Numbered from the stretch's first letter, positions 45,211-57,499 are shown. The stretch: DNA of 64,000 nucleotides from Apodemus sylvaticus (GCF_947179515.1 NC_067477.1:117067562-117131561); one strand, 5' to 3'. Translations and numbers: made by a program. Notes: generated from the sequence alone by a model not told the origin.

Positions 45211-47607
45211 TCTGGGACCAGATAGGCTTAGTGCAGAATTCAATCAGAACTTCATACCAATACTCTTCAAACTATTCCACAAAATAGAAACAGAAGGAGC
45301 ACTACCAAATTCTTTCTATGAAGCAATAGTTATACTGATACCAAAACCTCACAGAGACCCAACAAAGAAAGAGAAATTCAGACCAATTTCTCTTATGAAT
45401 ATCGATGCAAAAATACTCAATAAAATTCTCAAAAACCAAATCCAAGAACACATCAAAATGATTATTCACCACAATCAAGTAGATTTCATCCCAGGAATGC
45501 AGGGATGGTTCAATATAAGGAAATCCATCATTGTAATCCACTACATAAATAACTCAAAGGAAAAAAAAAACACATGATCATTTCATTAGATGCTGAAAAA
45601 GCATTGGACAAAATTTAACATCCTTTCATGTTAAAAGTCTTAGAAAGATCAGGAATTCAAGGCCCATATCTAAACATAGTAAAAGCAATATACAGCAAAC
45701 CGGTAGCCAACATCAAACTAAATGGAGAGAAACTTGAAACAATCCCACTAAAATCAGGGACTAGACAAGGCTGCCCTCTCTCTCCCTATCTATTCATTAT
45801 AGTACTTGAAGTTCTAGCTAGAGCAATTAGACAACAAAAGGACGTCAAAAGGATACAAATTGGAAAGGAAGAAGTAAAATTATCACTATTTGCAGATGAT
45901 ATGATACTATACTTAGGTGACCCCAAAAATGCCACCAGAGATCTCCTATAGCTGTATATAACTCCAGAAAAGTGGCCCAATATAAAATTAACTCAAACAA
46001 ATCAATAGGATTTCTATACTCAAAGGATAAATAGGCTGAGAAGGAAATTAGGGAAATGAAACCCTTCACAATAGCCACAAACAATATAATGTATCTTGGT
46101 GTGACTCTAGCCAAACAATTGACAGATATATATGACAAGAACTGCATGACTCTGAAGAAAGAAATTGAAGAAGCCCTCAGAAGATAGAAAGATTTCCCAT
46201 GCTCCTGGATTGGCAGGATTAATATAATAAAAATGGCCATTTTACTAAAAGAAATCTGCATATTCAATGTAATCCCCATCAAAATTCCAACTCAATTCTT
46301 CACAGAGTTAGAAAGAGCAATTCTCAAGTTCATTTGAAACAACAAAAAATCCAGAATAGCAAAAACTATTCTCAACAATAAAAGAACTTCTGGGGGAAAT
46401 TACCATCCCTGACCTCAAGCTGTACTACAGAGCAATTGTATTAAAAACTGCATGGTATTGGTACAGTGACAGGCAGGTAGGTCAATGGAATAGAATTAAA
46501 GACCCAGAAATGAACCCACACACCTATGGTCACTTGATCTTTGACAAAGAAGCTGAAACCATTCAGAGGAAAAAAAGACAGCATTTTCAACAAATGGTGC
46601 TGGTTCAACTGGAGGTCAGCATGTAGAAGAATGCAAATTGATCCATTATTATCTCTTTGTACAAAGCTCAAGTCCAAGTGGATCAAGACCTCTACATAAA
46701 CCCTTATGTACTAAATCTATTAGAAGAGAAAGTGTAGGGAAAGTCTCTAACACATGGGCACAGGGGAAAATTTCCTGAACAGAACACCTATGGCTTATGC
46801 TCTAAGATCAAGAATTACCAAATGGGATCTCATAAAATTGCAAAGCTTCTGTAAAGCAAAGGGCACTGTCTATAGGACAGAATGGCAACCAACAGATTGG
46901 GAAAAGATCTTTACCAATCCTACATCTGATAGAGGACTAATATACAAAGTACTCAGGAAGTAAGACTCCAGAAGCCAAATAACCCTATTTAAAAATGGGA
47001 AGCAGAACTGAACAGAGAATTCTCAACTGAGGAAACTTGAAGGACTGAGAATCACCTAAAGAAATGTTCAACATCCTTAGTCATCAGGGAAATGCAAATG
47101 AAAAAAAAAAAACCCTGAGATTCCACCTCACACCAGTCAGAATGGCTAAGATCCAAAACACAGGTAACAGCAGATGCTGGTGAGGATATGGAGAAAGAGG
47201 AACACTCCTCCATTGATGGTGGGATTGCAAGCTGGTACAACAACTCTGGAAACCAGCCTGGTAGTTCCTCCAAAAATTGGACATATTACCTGAGGACTCA
47301 GCTATACCCCTAGGCATATACTCAGAAGATGCTCCAACATGTAATAAGGACACATGCTCCACTGGGTTCATAGCAGCCTTATTTATAATAGCCAGAAGCT
47401 GGAAAGAACTCCAATGTTCCTCAACAGAAGAATGGATACAGAAAATGTGGTGCATTTACACAATGGAGTACTACACAGCTATTAAAAAACAATGAATTCA
47501 TGAAATTCTTAGGCAAATGAATGAGTCTAGAAAATATCATCCTAAGTGAGGTAACCCAATCACAAAAGAATACGCATGGTATGCACTCACTGATAAGTGG
47601 ATATTAG
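45211..47607 (+). pseudogene. Host L1 ORF2, reverse transcriptase to stop (continuation)
   Basis: Continues host ORF2 downstream of the inserted L1: palm domain with MNIDAKILNKILKNQ at 45395, motif B GTRQGCPLSP intact and FADDM at about 45888-45902, each in different frames because of small indels and stops. The Cys-rich C-terminus is near 47170-47240. The TAG at 47605-47607 matches the usual ORF2 stop. Confidence 0.88.
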
Positions 47608-47675
47608 TCCAAAAGCTCCTAATACCCAAGACACAATTCACAGATCACATGAAGCTCAAGAAGAAGGAAGACTAA

Positions 47676-48071
47676 TATCTTAGTCAAGGTTTCTATTCCT
47701 ACACAAACATCATGACCAAGAAGCAAGTTGGGGAGGAAAGGGTTTATTCAGCTTACATTTCCACATTGGTGTTCATCACTAAAGGAAGTCAGGACTGGAA
47801 CTCAAGCAGGTCAGAAGGCAGGAGCTGATACAGAGGCCATGGAGGGATGTTTCTTATTGGCTTGCTTCCCCTGGCTTGCTCAGCTTGCTTTCTTATAGAA
47901 CCCAAGAATACCAGCCTAGAGATGATACCACCCACAAGGGCTCCTCCCCCCATCACTAATTTAGAAAATGCCCCACAGCTGGATCTCATGGAGGCACTTC
48001 CCCAACTGAAGCTCCTTTCTCTGTGATAACTCCAGCCTGTGTCAAGTTGACACACAAAAACAACCAGTACA
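47676..48071 (-). mobile_element. MaLR LTR (ORR1-like) inserted in host L1 3' UTR
   Basis: About 396 bp. On the minus strand it starts TGTACTGGTTG, includes GTGTCAACTTGACACAGG and CTGAATAAACCCTTTCCTCC (polyadenylation signal), and ends GAAACCTTGACTAAGATA, the MaLR LTR layout with the terminal CA now TA. Flanks ACTAA (47671-47675) and CCTAA (48073-48077) are a plausible 5-bp duplication. The host L1 3' UTR continues on both sides. No internal retroviral region. Confidence 0.85.
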
Positions 48072-48738
48072 ACCTAAGTGTGGGAGCTTTGGTCCTTCTC
48101 AGAAAGGGGAACAAAATATTCGTGGGAGCAAATATGGAGACAAAGTGCATAGTAGAGACTGAAGGAAAGGCCATCCAGAGAGTCTCCCACTTGGGGATTC
48201 ATCCCAGATACAGTCCCCAAACTCCAACACTATTGTGGATGCTAAGAAATGATGCTGAAAAGAGCCTGATATAGCTGTCTCCTGAGAGGCCCTGCCAGAG
48301 CCTTAAAAATACAGAGTCGGATGCTCACAACCAACCATTGCACTGAGTGTGGGGTCTCCAATGGAGGAATTAGAGAAAGGACTGAAGGAGCTGGTGGGGT
48401 TTGCAACCCCATAGGAAGAACAACAATATCAACCAACCAGACCTCCTCCCTGCCCTGCCGCCCCAGAGCTCCCAGGGATTAAGCCACGAACCAAAGAGTA
48501 CTGCATATGTAGCAGAAGACGGCCTTGTCAGGCATCAATAGGAGTATAGTTCCTTGGTCCTATGAAGGTTTGATAGATGGGGAATTGAGGGCAGGTGGAT
48601 GGGGGTGGGTGGATGGGTGGGTGGGTGGAGGAACACCCCCATAGTAGCAGGGGGAGGGGGAATAGGATAGGTGGTTTCTGGGAAGGGGGAAAGCAGGTAA
48701 GGAGATAACACGTGAAATGTAAATAAATAAATTTCTTA
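48072..48738 (+). mobile_element. Host L1 3' UTR (Lx type), distal part
   Basis: AGTGTGGGAGCTTTGGTCCT onward, TGATATAGCTGTCTCCTGAG, GGGGTCTCCAATGGAGGAAT, a G-rich/GGTG tract at about 48590-48660 and the A-rich end. Together with 47608-47675 the 3' UTR is about 735 bp, much longer than that of the inserted L1 (about 257 bp). Confidence 0.8.
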
Positions 48739-48749
48739 AAAAGTAGTCT

Positions 48750-50685
48750 AATACTAAATCTGGATCTAAAAACTAGCTTTCTAAAATTCCAACTGAGTGG
48801 TGGGACTTTACAGAGAAAATACGGAGGCTTTCTTGCTATCTCCTGTCACACCTGTGCCAGTGGGGATGAAGACTATCCTTCTACCCCACCTTCCCAAGGA
48901 GGGTCAGAGTGGTGCAGTCTGCAGTGAAGAGGGGTGAGGGTATGTTGTTCTAGTCACCTGCTGGCTCTAGGGCTCCGTGAATCTGCTTGTTTGGTCAGAG
49001 AAAGGACAGCAATGCTAGAAACGTATCTGGCCAGTGAAGCATCAACAAATAGACTTGGGCCTTGTTGGAGTAATGATGCTGTGAGGAGGAAGACTTGTAA
49101 GCAAACATGCCAGCGATTTTTGCCAAACAAAAAACGGTAGGAGTGTTAATCAGCTTGGGGCAGTGGGCATAGAGTGATGCTTAGATCTGAAATGTTTCTG
49201 AGGACAATCCAGACAGTTTTCTTCCTAGTGGGTGTGAGAGAGGGAGAGGCAAGCAACTCAATGATGGCGCGATTGCCTGGATCAGCAGTAGATCCCAGAA
49301 TCCAAGAGATGTTGGTGACAAAGAAGAAAAGTGATGAGTTCTGAGACAAATTCCATTTCAAGAAAGCAACACATGCCCAACTAGGACTATATTCAAGGCT
49401 CTCCAGAGACAGGTGAGAGCAAGAGGGGGAAAGGTAGAAGTCACAGGAGAAGAAATGTCAGAGCAAAACATAAGTAGAGTGAGGTTATCCTGGTAAACAG
49501 GAGATGAGGAAGTAGGTAAGCAGAAAATCCAGAATGAACCGGTCAGGAGGAGGAAATGGACTCAGCAAGCAGAGGGAGGCAGAGAACCAAAGGGACAAGT
49601 CATGTGGGGAAGGGAGAACCAGAAAAATATCTATGGAATCTCTAAAGAACCCTGAGAAATGCATTTGCCAATGAAGTAGCAAGAGTTGGAAGACCAATGT
49701 AAACATATCTTCTTTGTCCCCTAAAATTGTATAATGCCTGGGAAATCCTTTTTAAAAATAATTAAAAGCAATTTCCTAGCCTAGATTCGTTAGGCATGGA
49801 ATCTATCTTCTTCTAGAAATATGACTTTTCCTCTAGTGTGTTAAGCACACTTGACACATTTCTCAAGGGTCTTCAAGATCAATGAGACACTTTCCAAATC
49901 CGACTCACCTCCTTCCAAAAAGAGGTGTTGATTAATAAGAATGAATCCATACCACCTTTCAAATTCTCCTCAATTCTAGCTGTCTCACCCTATATCCCCT
50001 CCTCAGCCCCATCTCCCCAACCCCCATTTTATCCTCTCAGTGCACTGGAAACTGTCTAAAATATATGAAGGCAATGCTAATAAAGTCTCCAAATAATGAG
50101 AGAGACAGAGTCCCAACTGGCCATCTCTTGCCACCAAATGAGGCTTCGAGTACCAGAATTGAGTTACATTCAATTAAGTTGTTGGCCAAAGAGGTTCCAT
50201 GGAAATCCCCCCAAACAACTCAGGCTGCTGCCAAGACAATAGCTTTCTCTCCACAAACTGACAGCGAGGCCCCAGTACTGAAGACAATATCCATATAACT
50301 CATTGATCATAAAGAGGTTGAGCTGTGGTACCTGTGTAGAACCTGAATCCCTTTGTTCTAGTGCCTTTAGTACAGGAAGGTACTCTGCAGGCTACTGAAA
50401 GAGAAATATAAACACCAACTCAGTCACAAACGCTTTGGTCTACAGTACTGTCCTGCCTGCAATATATGCTAGGGCAATGGTGGCCCAAAACTTGTGGAAG
50501 TTACCAACTATTGTCTGATTTGACTTAAGGCCCTTTCCACCAGATGGAACCCATACATGATGCTCCTTGAGTGGCCAAGAACCAGAGATTAGGTAGCCCA
50601 GAGACCTAGTGTAAATCCAATTATTAATGTTCTTTTTTTTTTAAAGCAACAATAAATTCACTCCTAATAATATTCTTCTATAAGC
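48750..50685. other. Intergenic, nothing recognised
   Basis: Apparently unique sequence with short chance open frames on both strands; no exon, RNA gene or repeat assigned. Confidence 0.45.
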
Positions 50686-50689
50686 ATAG

Positions 50690-51270
50690 ATCAGTGTCTT
50701 ACTCAGCCATCATCTGAGAAGCCTCCTCCTGCAGTAGATGGGAACCAATACAGACCCACAGCCTGGCATTACACAGATAGAAACCCTTGGCATACACAGC
50801 TCTAACTGGAATATCTCTATCAAATAACTTCCCTCTGAGCTCTAAGTCAACTGAACAAAGCTACTATGAACTCACTGAGACTGAATCAGCAAGCATGGGA
50901 TCTACTCAGGTCTGCACCACATCTTCTGCAGATGTATGTATTGTAGGATTCAGTTTCGTATTTTTATGGGACTCCTGAGTTTTTGGATCAGATCAGATAC
51001 CAGTAGGTATCTGATTCTTGTGCCTCCTCTTGGGACTCTTTCTGCTGTTTTCCTTGTTTAACTTCAGTATGTTGCATTTTGTTTTTATCTGATTGTATTT
51101 TATTTTGTAGTGATTTAGAAGCCTGTTGTTTTCTAAAAAGAGACAGAAAAGGAGTGAGTGGACTGGCTGGAAGGGGATGTGGAAAGAAACTGGGAGGAGT
51201 AGAAGGAAAGGAAACTGTAATCATGATATATTGCATGAGAAAATAATTTGTTTTCATAAAAAATAATAAG
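50690..51270 (+). mobile_element. Lx-type LINE-1 3' UTR fragment
   Basis: AGTAGATGGGAACCAATACA, ATGAACTCACTGAGACTGAA, TTGTGCCTCCTCTTGGGACT, GAGTGAGTGGACTGG and CATGATATATTGCATGAGA follow the L1 3' UTR order. 5'-truncated. Confidence 0.75.
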
Positions 51271-51420
51271 AAGTATTCACCCCTCACAATGAATCCAGTT
51301 GAAAAGTCACAAGGTGGAAGTCAAGGATTGCTTAGTTGAAGACAAATCAAAGGGGCACCAAAGTATGTCTAGACTCTGTCCTTTATGTAGGACTTTATTT
51401 CATTATTGCCATTTGTGCTT

Positions 51421-51501
51421 ATATATACATATACATATATACATATACATACATGCATACATACACACATACACACATACATACATACATACATACATAC
51501 A
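51421..51501. repeat. (ATAC)n/(TA)n microsatellite
   Basis: TATACATA and ATAC units, imperfect, about 80 bp. Confidence 0.9.
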
Positions 51502-51509
51502 CATAGGAG

Positions 51510-51700
51510 AGGTGTTTATGTATGTAGGTGCACATGTATGCATGTGTATGTGGAAACCAGAGGTCAGCTTCTTATATTGTTCCTCAGATGCCTGTCCACC
51601 ATGTTTTTGAGATGGTCTTTCTCTTGGCCTGGAATCTTCCCATTGGCCAGGTTCTCTAGCCAGCAAGCTGTACCCACTGGCTCCCTTAGGGGCAGCTCAG
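51510..51700 (-). mobile_element. B4-like SINE fragment
   Basis: Complement layout: GGAAACCAGAGGTCAGCTTC, CACCATGTTTTTGAGATGG, GTACCCACTGGCTCCC. The ATAC tract to the left is its tail. Confidence 0.6.
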
Positions 51701-51709
51701 TCTGAGAAG

Positions 51710-52940
51710 CATGGTCGCCTTGTGGGCATAACTCATTGGATAACATTTGCAAAGAAAGATTCAGATCCAAATAATAATTTGCTGAGATCCTCTTGTAAGT
51801 TAAGGTCTCTGACAGGTATATTTATCTGGGAGAATTCTTGGCACCAGGAGTAAGATGGCCCAGGAACAGAGCCCAAGGCACATATCACTAACATATTTTT
51901 TTAATTAAGGAAATCACCTTCATTTGTTTTCAATTTTCATGGTATTTCTGTGTGATATACCATTGGAAATTTAGTGGTAAATATTGATTAAGAAGTGCCT
52001 GATTATTGATCCAGAGAGAAAACACTCTAGTGCCTTGAGGAATCCAGTCCCAAGCTCCCTGCTCCCTCTCATCCATACAAGGCTTTGAACACCATCTATA
52101 TTCGAGTCACCCTCCCCTTGTCCCTAGGTGTCTACATTGCCTCTGTTCTCTGATCAAGTAAGAATTTAGCTTCAACTTTTGTTAAGGTTTTCTTGTGAGT
52201 CACGTTTTCATTACCTATAGCCTATAGACAGCTTGATATTTGGTTATTGAGGCTATTTTAAATAGAACAGGGACTTGAGATGTAGCTCAGCATTATTGCA
52301 CCTACCTTGTGTGTGTTGGACAATCTTGGTATTATCCTTAGCACCAGTGGAGGGGGGCGAGAAGAAACTTATTCCTACTATAGATTATGAGGTAGAAGAA
52401 TCTGGTTTAGAACCTCAGACCTCTGCTTCCTAGTCAGTGATCTTCAGTGGTCTTGGTTCCCTGTGAACAATGTCTGAACCCAAACAGTGATTAGAACATT
52501 GTGGTGGAGGAAAGAGCCTTAGAAAATTGGTTCAGGGCAGAGATGGTGATGTGATATGTACCCAGCAGTGTGGGCACTATATATTCCAAAGGTAGAGGCT
52601 AAGGCAGCAGTGTATGGGGACATGGAACCTGTGGTGACCTTTAACAATATGTCTGACCATGAAACATTTGCAGATGTTCTCATAGACTATGCTCTGTGTT
52701 CCGTTTCACATAGGAAGTACAAGTTATTTTACAGGGTAGCTCGTTATGATCAGAGCAGATATAGAAATGAACTCAACAGGTAGAGTATATAAATTATTTG
52801 GGAAAGTGGGTAATAAAGATAAATAGCAAAGGGACAGGGGCTATGAAGTGGCAAAAAATCATAACACTGGTGTTGCGTTCAATAATTGCAGGGTAGCTTG
52901 CTTTAGACTAGCTTTTGAGTATAAAATTATAAACTCAGGA
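51710..52940. other. Intergenic; one ID fragment
   Basis: An ID head lies at about 52270-52350 (GACTTGAGATGTAGCTCAGC). The 75-codon frame at 52556-52783 has no known motif. Nothing else recognised. Confidence 0.45.

Positions 52941-52943
<3 letters not shown>

Positions 52944-52977
<34 letters not shown>
52944..52977. repeat. (AC)n microsatellite
   Basis: About 34 bp of uninterrupted AC. Confidence 0.95.
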
Positions 52978-52981
<4 letters not shown>

Positions 52982-53344
52982 CACACAGTTTAAAGGTACC
53001 AAAAGGATTAAAATCAGGAAGAAACTGGAGAAAAGTTAACTGTGCTGATAAGATTCACATTCACAGCTATCCAGCTACTTGTACCTCTGTAGCATACACC
53101 AAGGAGAAAGATTATAACACAGCCAGGGGGCCAGCATTTTATGAGTCTTCAGAGTAAGGAATGTATTTCAAGGCTTCAAAAGCACATGGAAATTGAGGAA
53201 AGAGATACTGCAATGGAGGAAGCAAAAAATACAAACACTCAAAATATTGTCATAAATTCTGTACCAATTATGTTTGATTTTACTTCACAAGGTAATGGAA
53301 TTTGGTGTGGCATGGTTTACACTTGCGTAATATACTTTAATTAT

Positions 53345-53346
<2 letters not shown>

Positions 53347-53433
<87 letters not shown>
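53347..53433. repeat. (TC)n microsatellite, 87 bp
   Basis: Uninterrupted TC of about 43 units, the longest pure dinucleotide array in the window. The open frames across it are artefacts. Confidence 0.97.
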
Positions 53434-53435
<2 letters not shown>

Positions 53436-53439
53436 CCAG

Positions 53440-54910
53440 CTCTGAACTAATTCAGGTTTGTACATGGAAAGGACTCCAAGTATCCTAATTGGGAATGTAA
53501 AAAAAATGGAGCTAATATTCATTTTAAGAAATAAAACTTAGAGTTTGAGTTTAGTCAAGTTCATAACCTGATGTAATACCAATTCAATGCACAAGAAAGT
53601 AAGAAAACAAGTCACAGTTTCTACTACACGCCATTCATCTGTTATACCATGAGAAAACAGTTGTCATATAAAGTCCATAGAAAACACAGGCAACACAAAC
53701 TGACCCAGATGTTGGAGCAGTTTTAATAACTGCTTAAAACAGTTATTATAAACTGTGAAAACAGCAGAAGGAAAACACACAGACGCTGAATGAAAAAGTG
53801 TGGGCTTTCAGAAACTACTGATGGGCTCATCAGTTAATTACCATTTAAAAGAATCAAGTGTAATGTACAGAATGAAAGAAATATGTGACAGTTGACATTT
53901 CAAAAATGTATCGATTGCGATTTAATAGAAGTTGGAGATGATTTAAACATGCACTGGTAAACTTGAAATCAGAGTAATAGAATGCATTTATGATAAAGAA
54001 ATGGAGGGAACTGCTTAAGAGTCTCAGCAGAACCTCAGATGTCTGGGGAGTCACAGTAAACAAAGCACAGGATAGTATGAAATTCACAAATGTAGCAGGA
54101 AAGGAACGAGGCAGAAGAAACTGAAGAAGTAATGACTAAATAGTTTCCAAATTTAATAACGTAAGTTTCTGGGTGCTTGAAGCTTAGTATCCCTTAGGCA
54201 GACTAAATAATAATAATAAAAATACACCCATTCATATCAGGATACCATTCCTTAAATTCAATTTTTTTTTGCAATCAAATATATGGCCTTTAATAACCTT
54301 GGGAGTCATTATAAACCTGACAGAAAAATATCTGATAAAACCTTTACAATGCAATGCTTACAAATGGAAACTTGACTTTACAGAAATGGGAAACCATTTC
54401 TGTAAATATATCACCAAAGTTGGTACATTGGCAAAATATTAAGTAAATGTATATGCATGTGACTGTACATATACATAATATTTATACACAAATATATACA
54501 TATATTCGTATATACATAAAGTCCAAAACACACATGACAAAATTCTGATGAGGCCAACTTTGCCAAAGAGTGTCACGGGTGACTTTGGTGGTCTTTGCTC
54601 TCTTACTTTCTAACGTTTCTTTAAGAAACATTATCCTATTTTGAAGACAGTACCCCCCCACACACACCAGTTTGTGCACTGAAATATGTACCAAGCAACA
54701 TTTTACATTCTAGGAATACAGAATTTAGTCAGATCGACACAAGAATCCTCCAGTTTTGTGGGCTCTGACATCCTTGTGAGATGTCAGCAGAAGAGATAAG
54801 CAGCAAATATAACAAGTCCAGAAACCCAGGGTGTGAACGGTGAGCTCATGGCTGGATTGAAGAAGGCCGAGGGAGGAAAGAAGGATGAGCAGAGGCCCTT
54901 CAGCTTGCAA
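53440..54910. other. AT-rich intergenic; contains a perfect hairpin
   Basis: No exon seen; possibly degraded LINE sequence. The hairpin is at 54377-54406. Confidence 0.4.
54377..54406. repeat. Perfect 13-bp-arm inverted repeat, 4-base loop
   Basis: TTTACAGAAATGG, loop GAAA, CCATTTCTGTAAA. As RNA it would give a GNRA tetraloop hairpin. No A/B box or T-run terminator directly after it. Confidence 0.9.
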
Positions 54911-54913
54911 TTG

Positions 54914-55395
54914 TGTATGTTGGGGGGGGGGTAACTGTGTGTGTGTGAGTGTGTGTTCTCTGTGTGTCTATGTATGTATGTGTGAGTGTATGTGAGTGTG
55001 TCTGTGTACATGAGTGTGTATCTGTGTCTGTATGTGTGTGTGTCTGTGAGAGTGTGTCTGTGTGAGTATGTGTCTGTGTATGTGAGTGTGTCTGTGTGTT
55101 TCAGTGTGTGTGTGTATCTGTGTGTCTATACATGTAAGTATGTCTGTGCCTATGAGTATATATGAATGTGTATGTGTGTGTGAGTGTGTGTCTCTGTGGA
55201 TGAGTGTGTATCTGTGTGTACGTGTGTATATGTGTGTGAATGTGTGTATATGTGTTTGTGTCTGTGTATGAGTGTGGATCTGCATGTGTGTGTGTCTGTG
55301 TATGAATGTGCATCTGTGCGTATATGTATGTTTGTCTGTGTGAGTGTGTATGTGTATGTGTGCCTGTATGCATGTATGTATGTGCTTGTGTATGT
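54914..55395. repeat. Degenerate (TG)n array, ~480 bp
   Basis: TG repeats broken by TA, TC and GA every few units. It borders the minus-strand SINE to its right and is presumably that SINE's expanded tail. Long His/Thr or Val/Cys frames here are artefacts. Confidence 0.9.
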
Positions 55396-55842
55396 AGAAG
55401 CCAGAGATCGACCTAGTGTATCATTCTTTAGTTACTTTCCACAATACTTGGTTGTTTAGTTATTGGTTTTATTTGTTTATTTGTTGAGACAGGGTTTTAC
55501 TAAGTAACTTTGGCTGTCTACTACATAGAGCAGGCTAGCCTCAAACTCGTAGAGATATATACGCCTGCCTCTGCCTCCCAAGTGCTGAGATTAAAGGCAT
55601 GTGCCACCAAACCCAGACTGTGTTTAATCTCCAGACAGACTCTCTCCCATGGACCTCAGGCTCACCGGCTAGGCTAGGCTGGCCCGCTAGTGAGCCCTAG
55701 TGTTCTGCCTGCATGTCTGCCCTGTGCTGGGGTCATTATCACACACCACTGCACCCAGCTTTTACATAGATCCTGGACATGGAACTCAGGTCCTCATGCT
55801 TGTGTGGCCAACTTTCCAACTGAGTTATGTCCCCAGCCTCAA
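55395..55842 (-). mobile_element. B4-type SINE interrupted by B1
   Basis: Left part GTAGAAGCCAGAGATCGACC; right part CTCAGGCTCACCGGCTAGGC through AACTGAGTTATGTCCCCAGC (complement of the tRNA-like head). It is split by a B1 at 55480-55618. Confidence 0.75.
55480..55618 (-). mobile_element. B1 SINE
   Basis: Complement of B1: TTGAGACAGGGTTTTACTAA, GCCTCAAACTCGTAGAGATA, CTGCCTCTGCCTCCCAAGTG, GCATGTGCCACCAAACC. 7SL-derived. Confidence 0.9.
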
Positions 55843-55849
55843 TATTGCA

Positions 55850-57282
55850 ATTTTTAACAGTGTGGTGAAAGTTGGCTTTGCAAATCACACACATTTGAAT
55901 CAACACTTGGAGGATATGAATGAGGGATCGGTTTTGTGGTCAGACAGTTCCAAAAGTCCACTAGTCTATACTCGGATGCTCACCTCAGAGCAGGGCAGGG
56001 AGGTTGAGGGTATGAGAACAGTAGAAAAGGATGAGTTTGGGGAAGGAGCAGAGCCCTGATCCTGTAGGCTGTCCAGGCCATTATAGGCTTTGGCTTCTAC
56101 TTTCCTTGAAGAAGACCTTGAGCACAGCCTGCAGGAGCAGCAGGGCTTGATCATTATCTTGAAGACCAACTCTGAGGAGGTGCTGGAGAAGCAGGGACAA
56201 AGTTAGGACATTGCCACAGTTTAGGTGTAGAGTTCTAGCCCTCTTTTAAATCAAGAAATTGACCTTCATCAGGATTGGTTGGTCCATCACCCTATCAGCA
56301 GCTGACCTGAGATTTGAATCTAGAACCATCTGATTCCATGCGAAGCAGTATTTTGCCCACAAATGGAAACTGGGCTCACAATCAATATGGGTTTCCCTCT
56401 TGCTAATGTCCTCATACTGGGGCGTTCTGTCCTTCAGGTCTTATGCCATCTCTGAGGCAGAAAATATATTCTCTCCTTCCGCCTCTTCTACAACTGCTCC
56501 CAACCTAAAGGATGGCCCTGAGTGCTACAACAGGGTTGAAAGCACCATTTGAAATCCCAGTGTTAGTCTAGAGTATTTTCCAGACTTAAAAAAAAAAAAC
56601 AAAAAAAAAAACCAAGCAAATAACAACAATAACAACAACAAAAATACCCAAAACAGCCTGATTGCCACTGACAGCCATTATAGTACAGGGTGGAGAAACT
56701 GAGGCACCATCAAGCCAGGAAAGCTCCACCTAAGTCACACAGCAACTTGGACACAGAGCCTCCTGTTTCTCTCACCTTTGCCCTGCCCTGCCCCTAGCGC
56801 AGGCAAAGGGCATTAGGGTAAAGGCTGCTCTCAGGGTCTCAGGGCTCAGTTCTCTAAAGGGTTCTGGCCCCTTGATGGGGTGAATGCCACAGTAATCCAG
56901 CAAGCGTGTGGTGAGTAATTGATATTTTTTTTGCACAGCATCCATCAGGAGACAAGCCCTGGCATTTATCTAGCAGCAAGTGATCATTATCTGGTAGCAA
57001 TGTTCTTCCCACTGACAGTATCTCCTAAATAAGGGTCAGCCATCAGCACACTGTCTGCTGCCGGTTTCTTCTGGTGGCGTGATAAACCACATTTAAGCTG
57101 AGATGGCAGTGGGAGGGGTGGCCAGGATGGAGGCCAGGGGAAGACATTGGTCCACCGTAGAGACAGAGACTGGGGCCTCAGCTTTGATTCTGGCAAGTTT
57201 CTTGAATAAATAATTTGGAGAAGACAGAGATAACATAGTAGGGGTATCTTCACCTCAATCCCTAACAGTACCTAGAGGACGT
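55850..57282. other. Intergenic; CNE-like block and possible MIR pieces
   Basis: Possible MIR pieces at about 56290-56340 and 56690-56770. An A-rich tract lies at 56587-56645. Block 56880-57110 looks non-repetitive and conserved-like. No exon. Confidence 0.4.
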
Positions 57283-57448
57283 GTGTGTGTGGGGGGGGGG
57301 GGGGAGACAGAGACAGAGAGGCAGAGATAGAGAGACAAAGAGAGGCAGGGAGACAGAGTAATGGGCAAAGAAAGGAAGAGGGGAAGGAAGGAGGTGGAAG
57401 AGAGAGGAAAAGAGGAGGAAGAGAAGGAGGGGGAAGGAAGAGGACATG
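57283..57448. repeat. G14 run plus purine-rich tract
   Basis: (GT)n, then 14 G (57291-57304), then about 140 bp of GA-rich sequence with few pyrimidines. Confidence 0.9.
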
Positions 57449-57499
57449 TAGAAATTTTTATCATCACAATCTCTGTAGCAAGTAGTTTAGGATTCTTAA

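Larger units (their letters stand above)
36902..48738 (+). mobile_element. Host LINE-1 (Lx-type), full-length footprint, twice interrupted
   Basis: One L1 copy in three pieces: 36902-39471, about 45192-47675 and 48072-48738, about 5.7 kb once the inserts are excluded. It has a 5' UTR with repeated monomers, ORF1, ORF2 and a long 3' UTR ending AAATGTAAATAAATAAATT. The flanks AAAAGGATTCT (36891-36901) and AAAAGTAGTCT (48739-48749) agree at 9 of 11 and are a likely old target duplication. ORF1 and ORF2 carry many stops and frameshifts. The order of the pieces in L1 coordinates is continuous across both inserts. Confidence 0.9.

Noticed and set aside
48590..48660. CRISPR-like or tandem-array candidate in the GGTG/GGAT tract
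   Set aside because: It is the G-rich part of the L1 3' UTR; there are no regular repeats with unique spacers.
54968..55459. His/Thr-rich and Val/Cys-rich 'proteins' and possible VNTR gene
   Set aside because: Produced by the degenerate TG/CA array; all frames are open because the repeat lacks stops.
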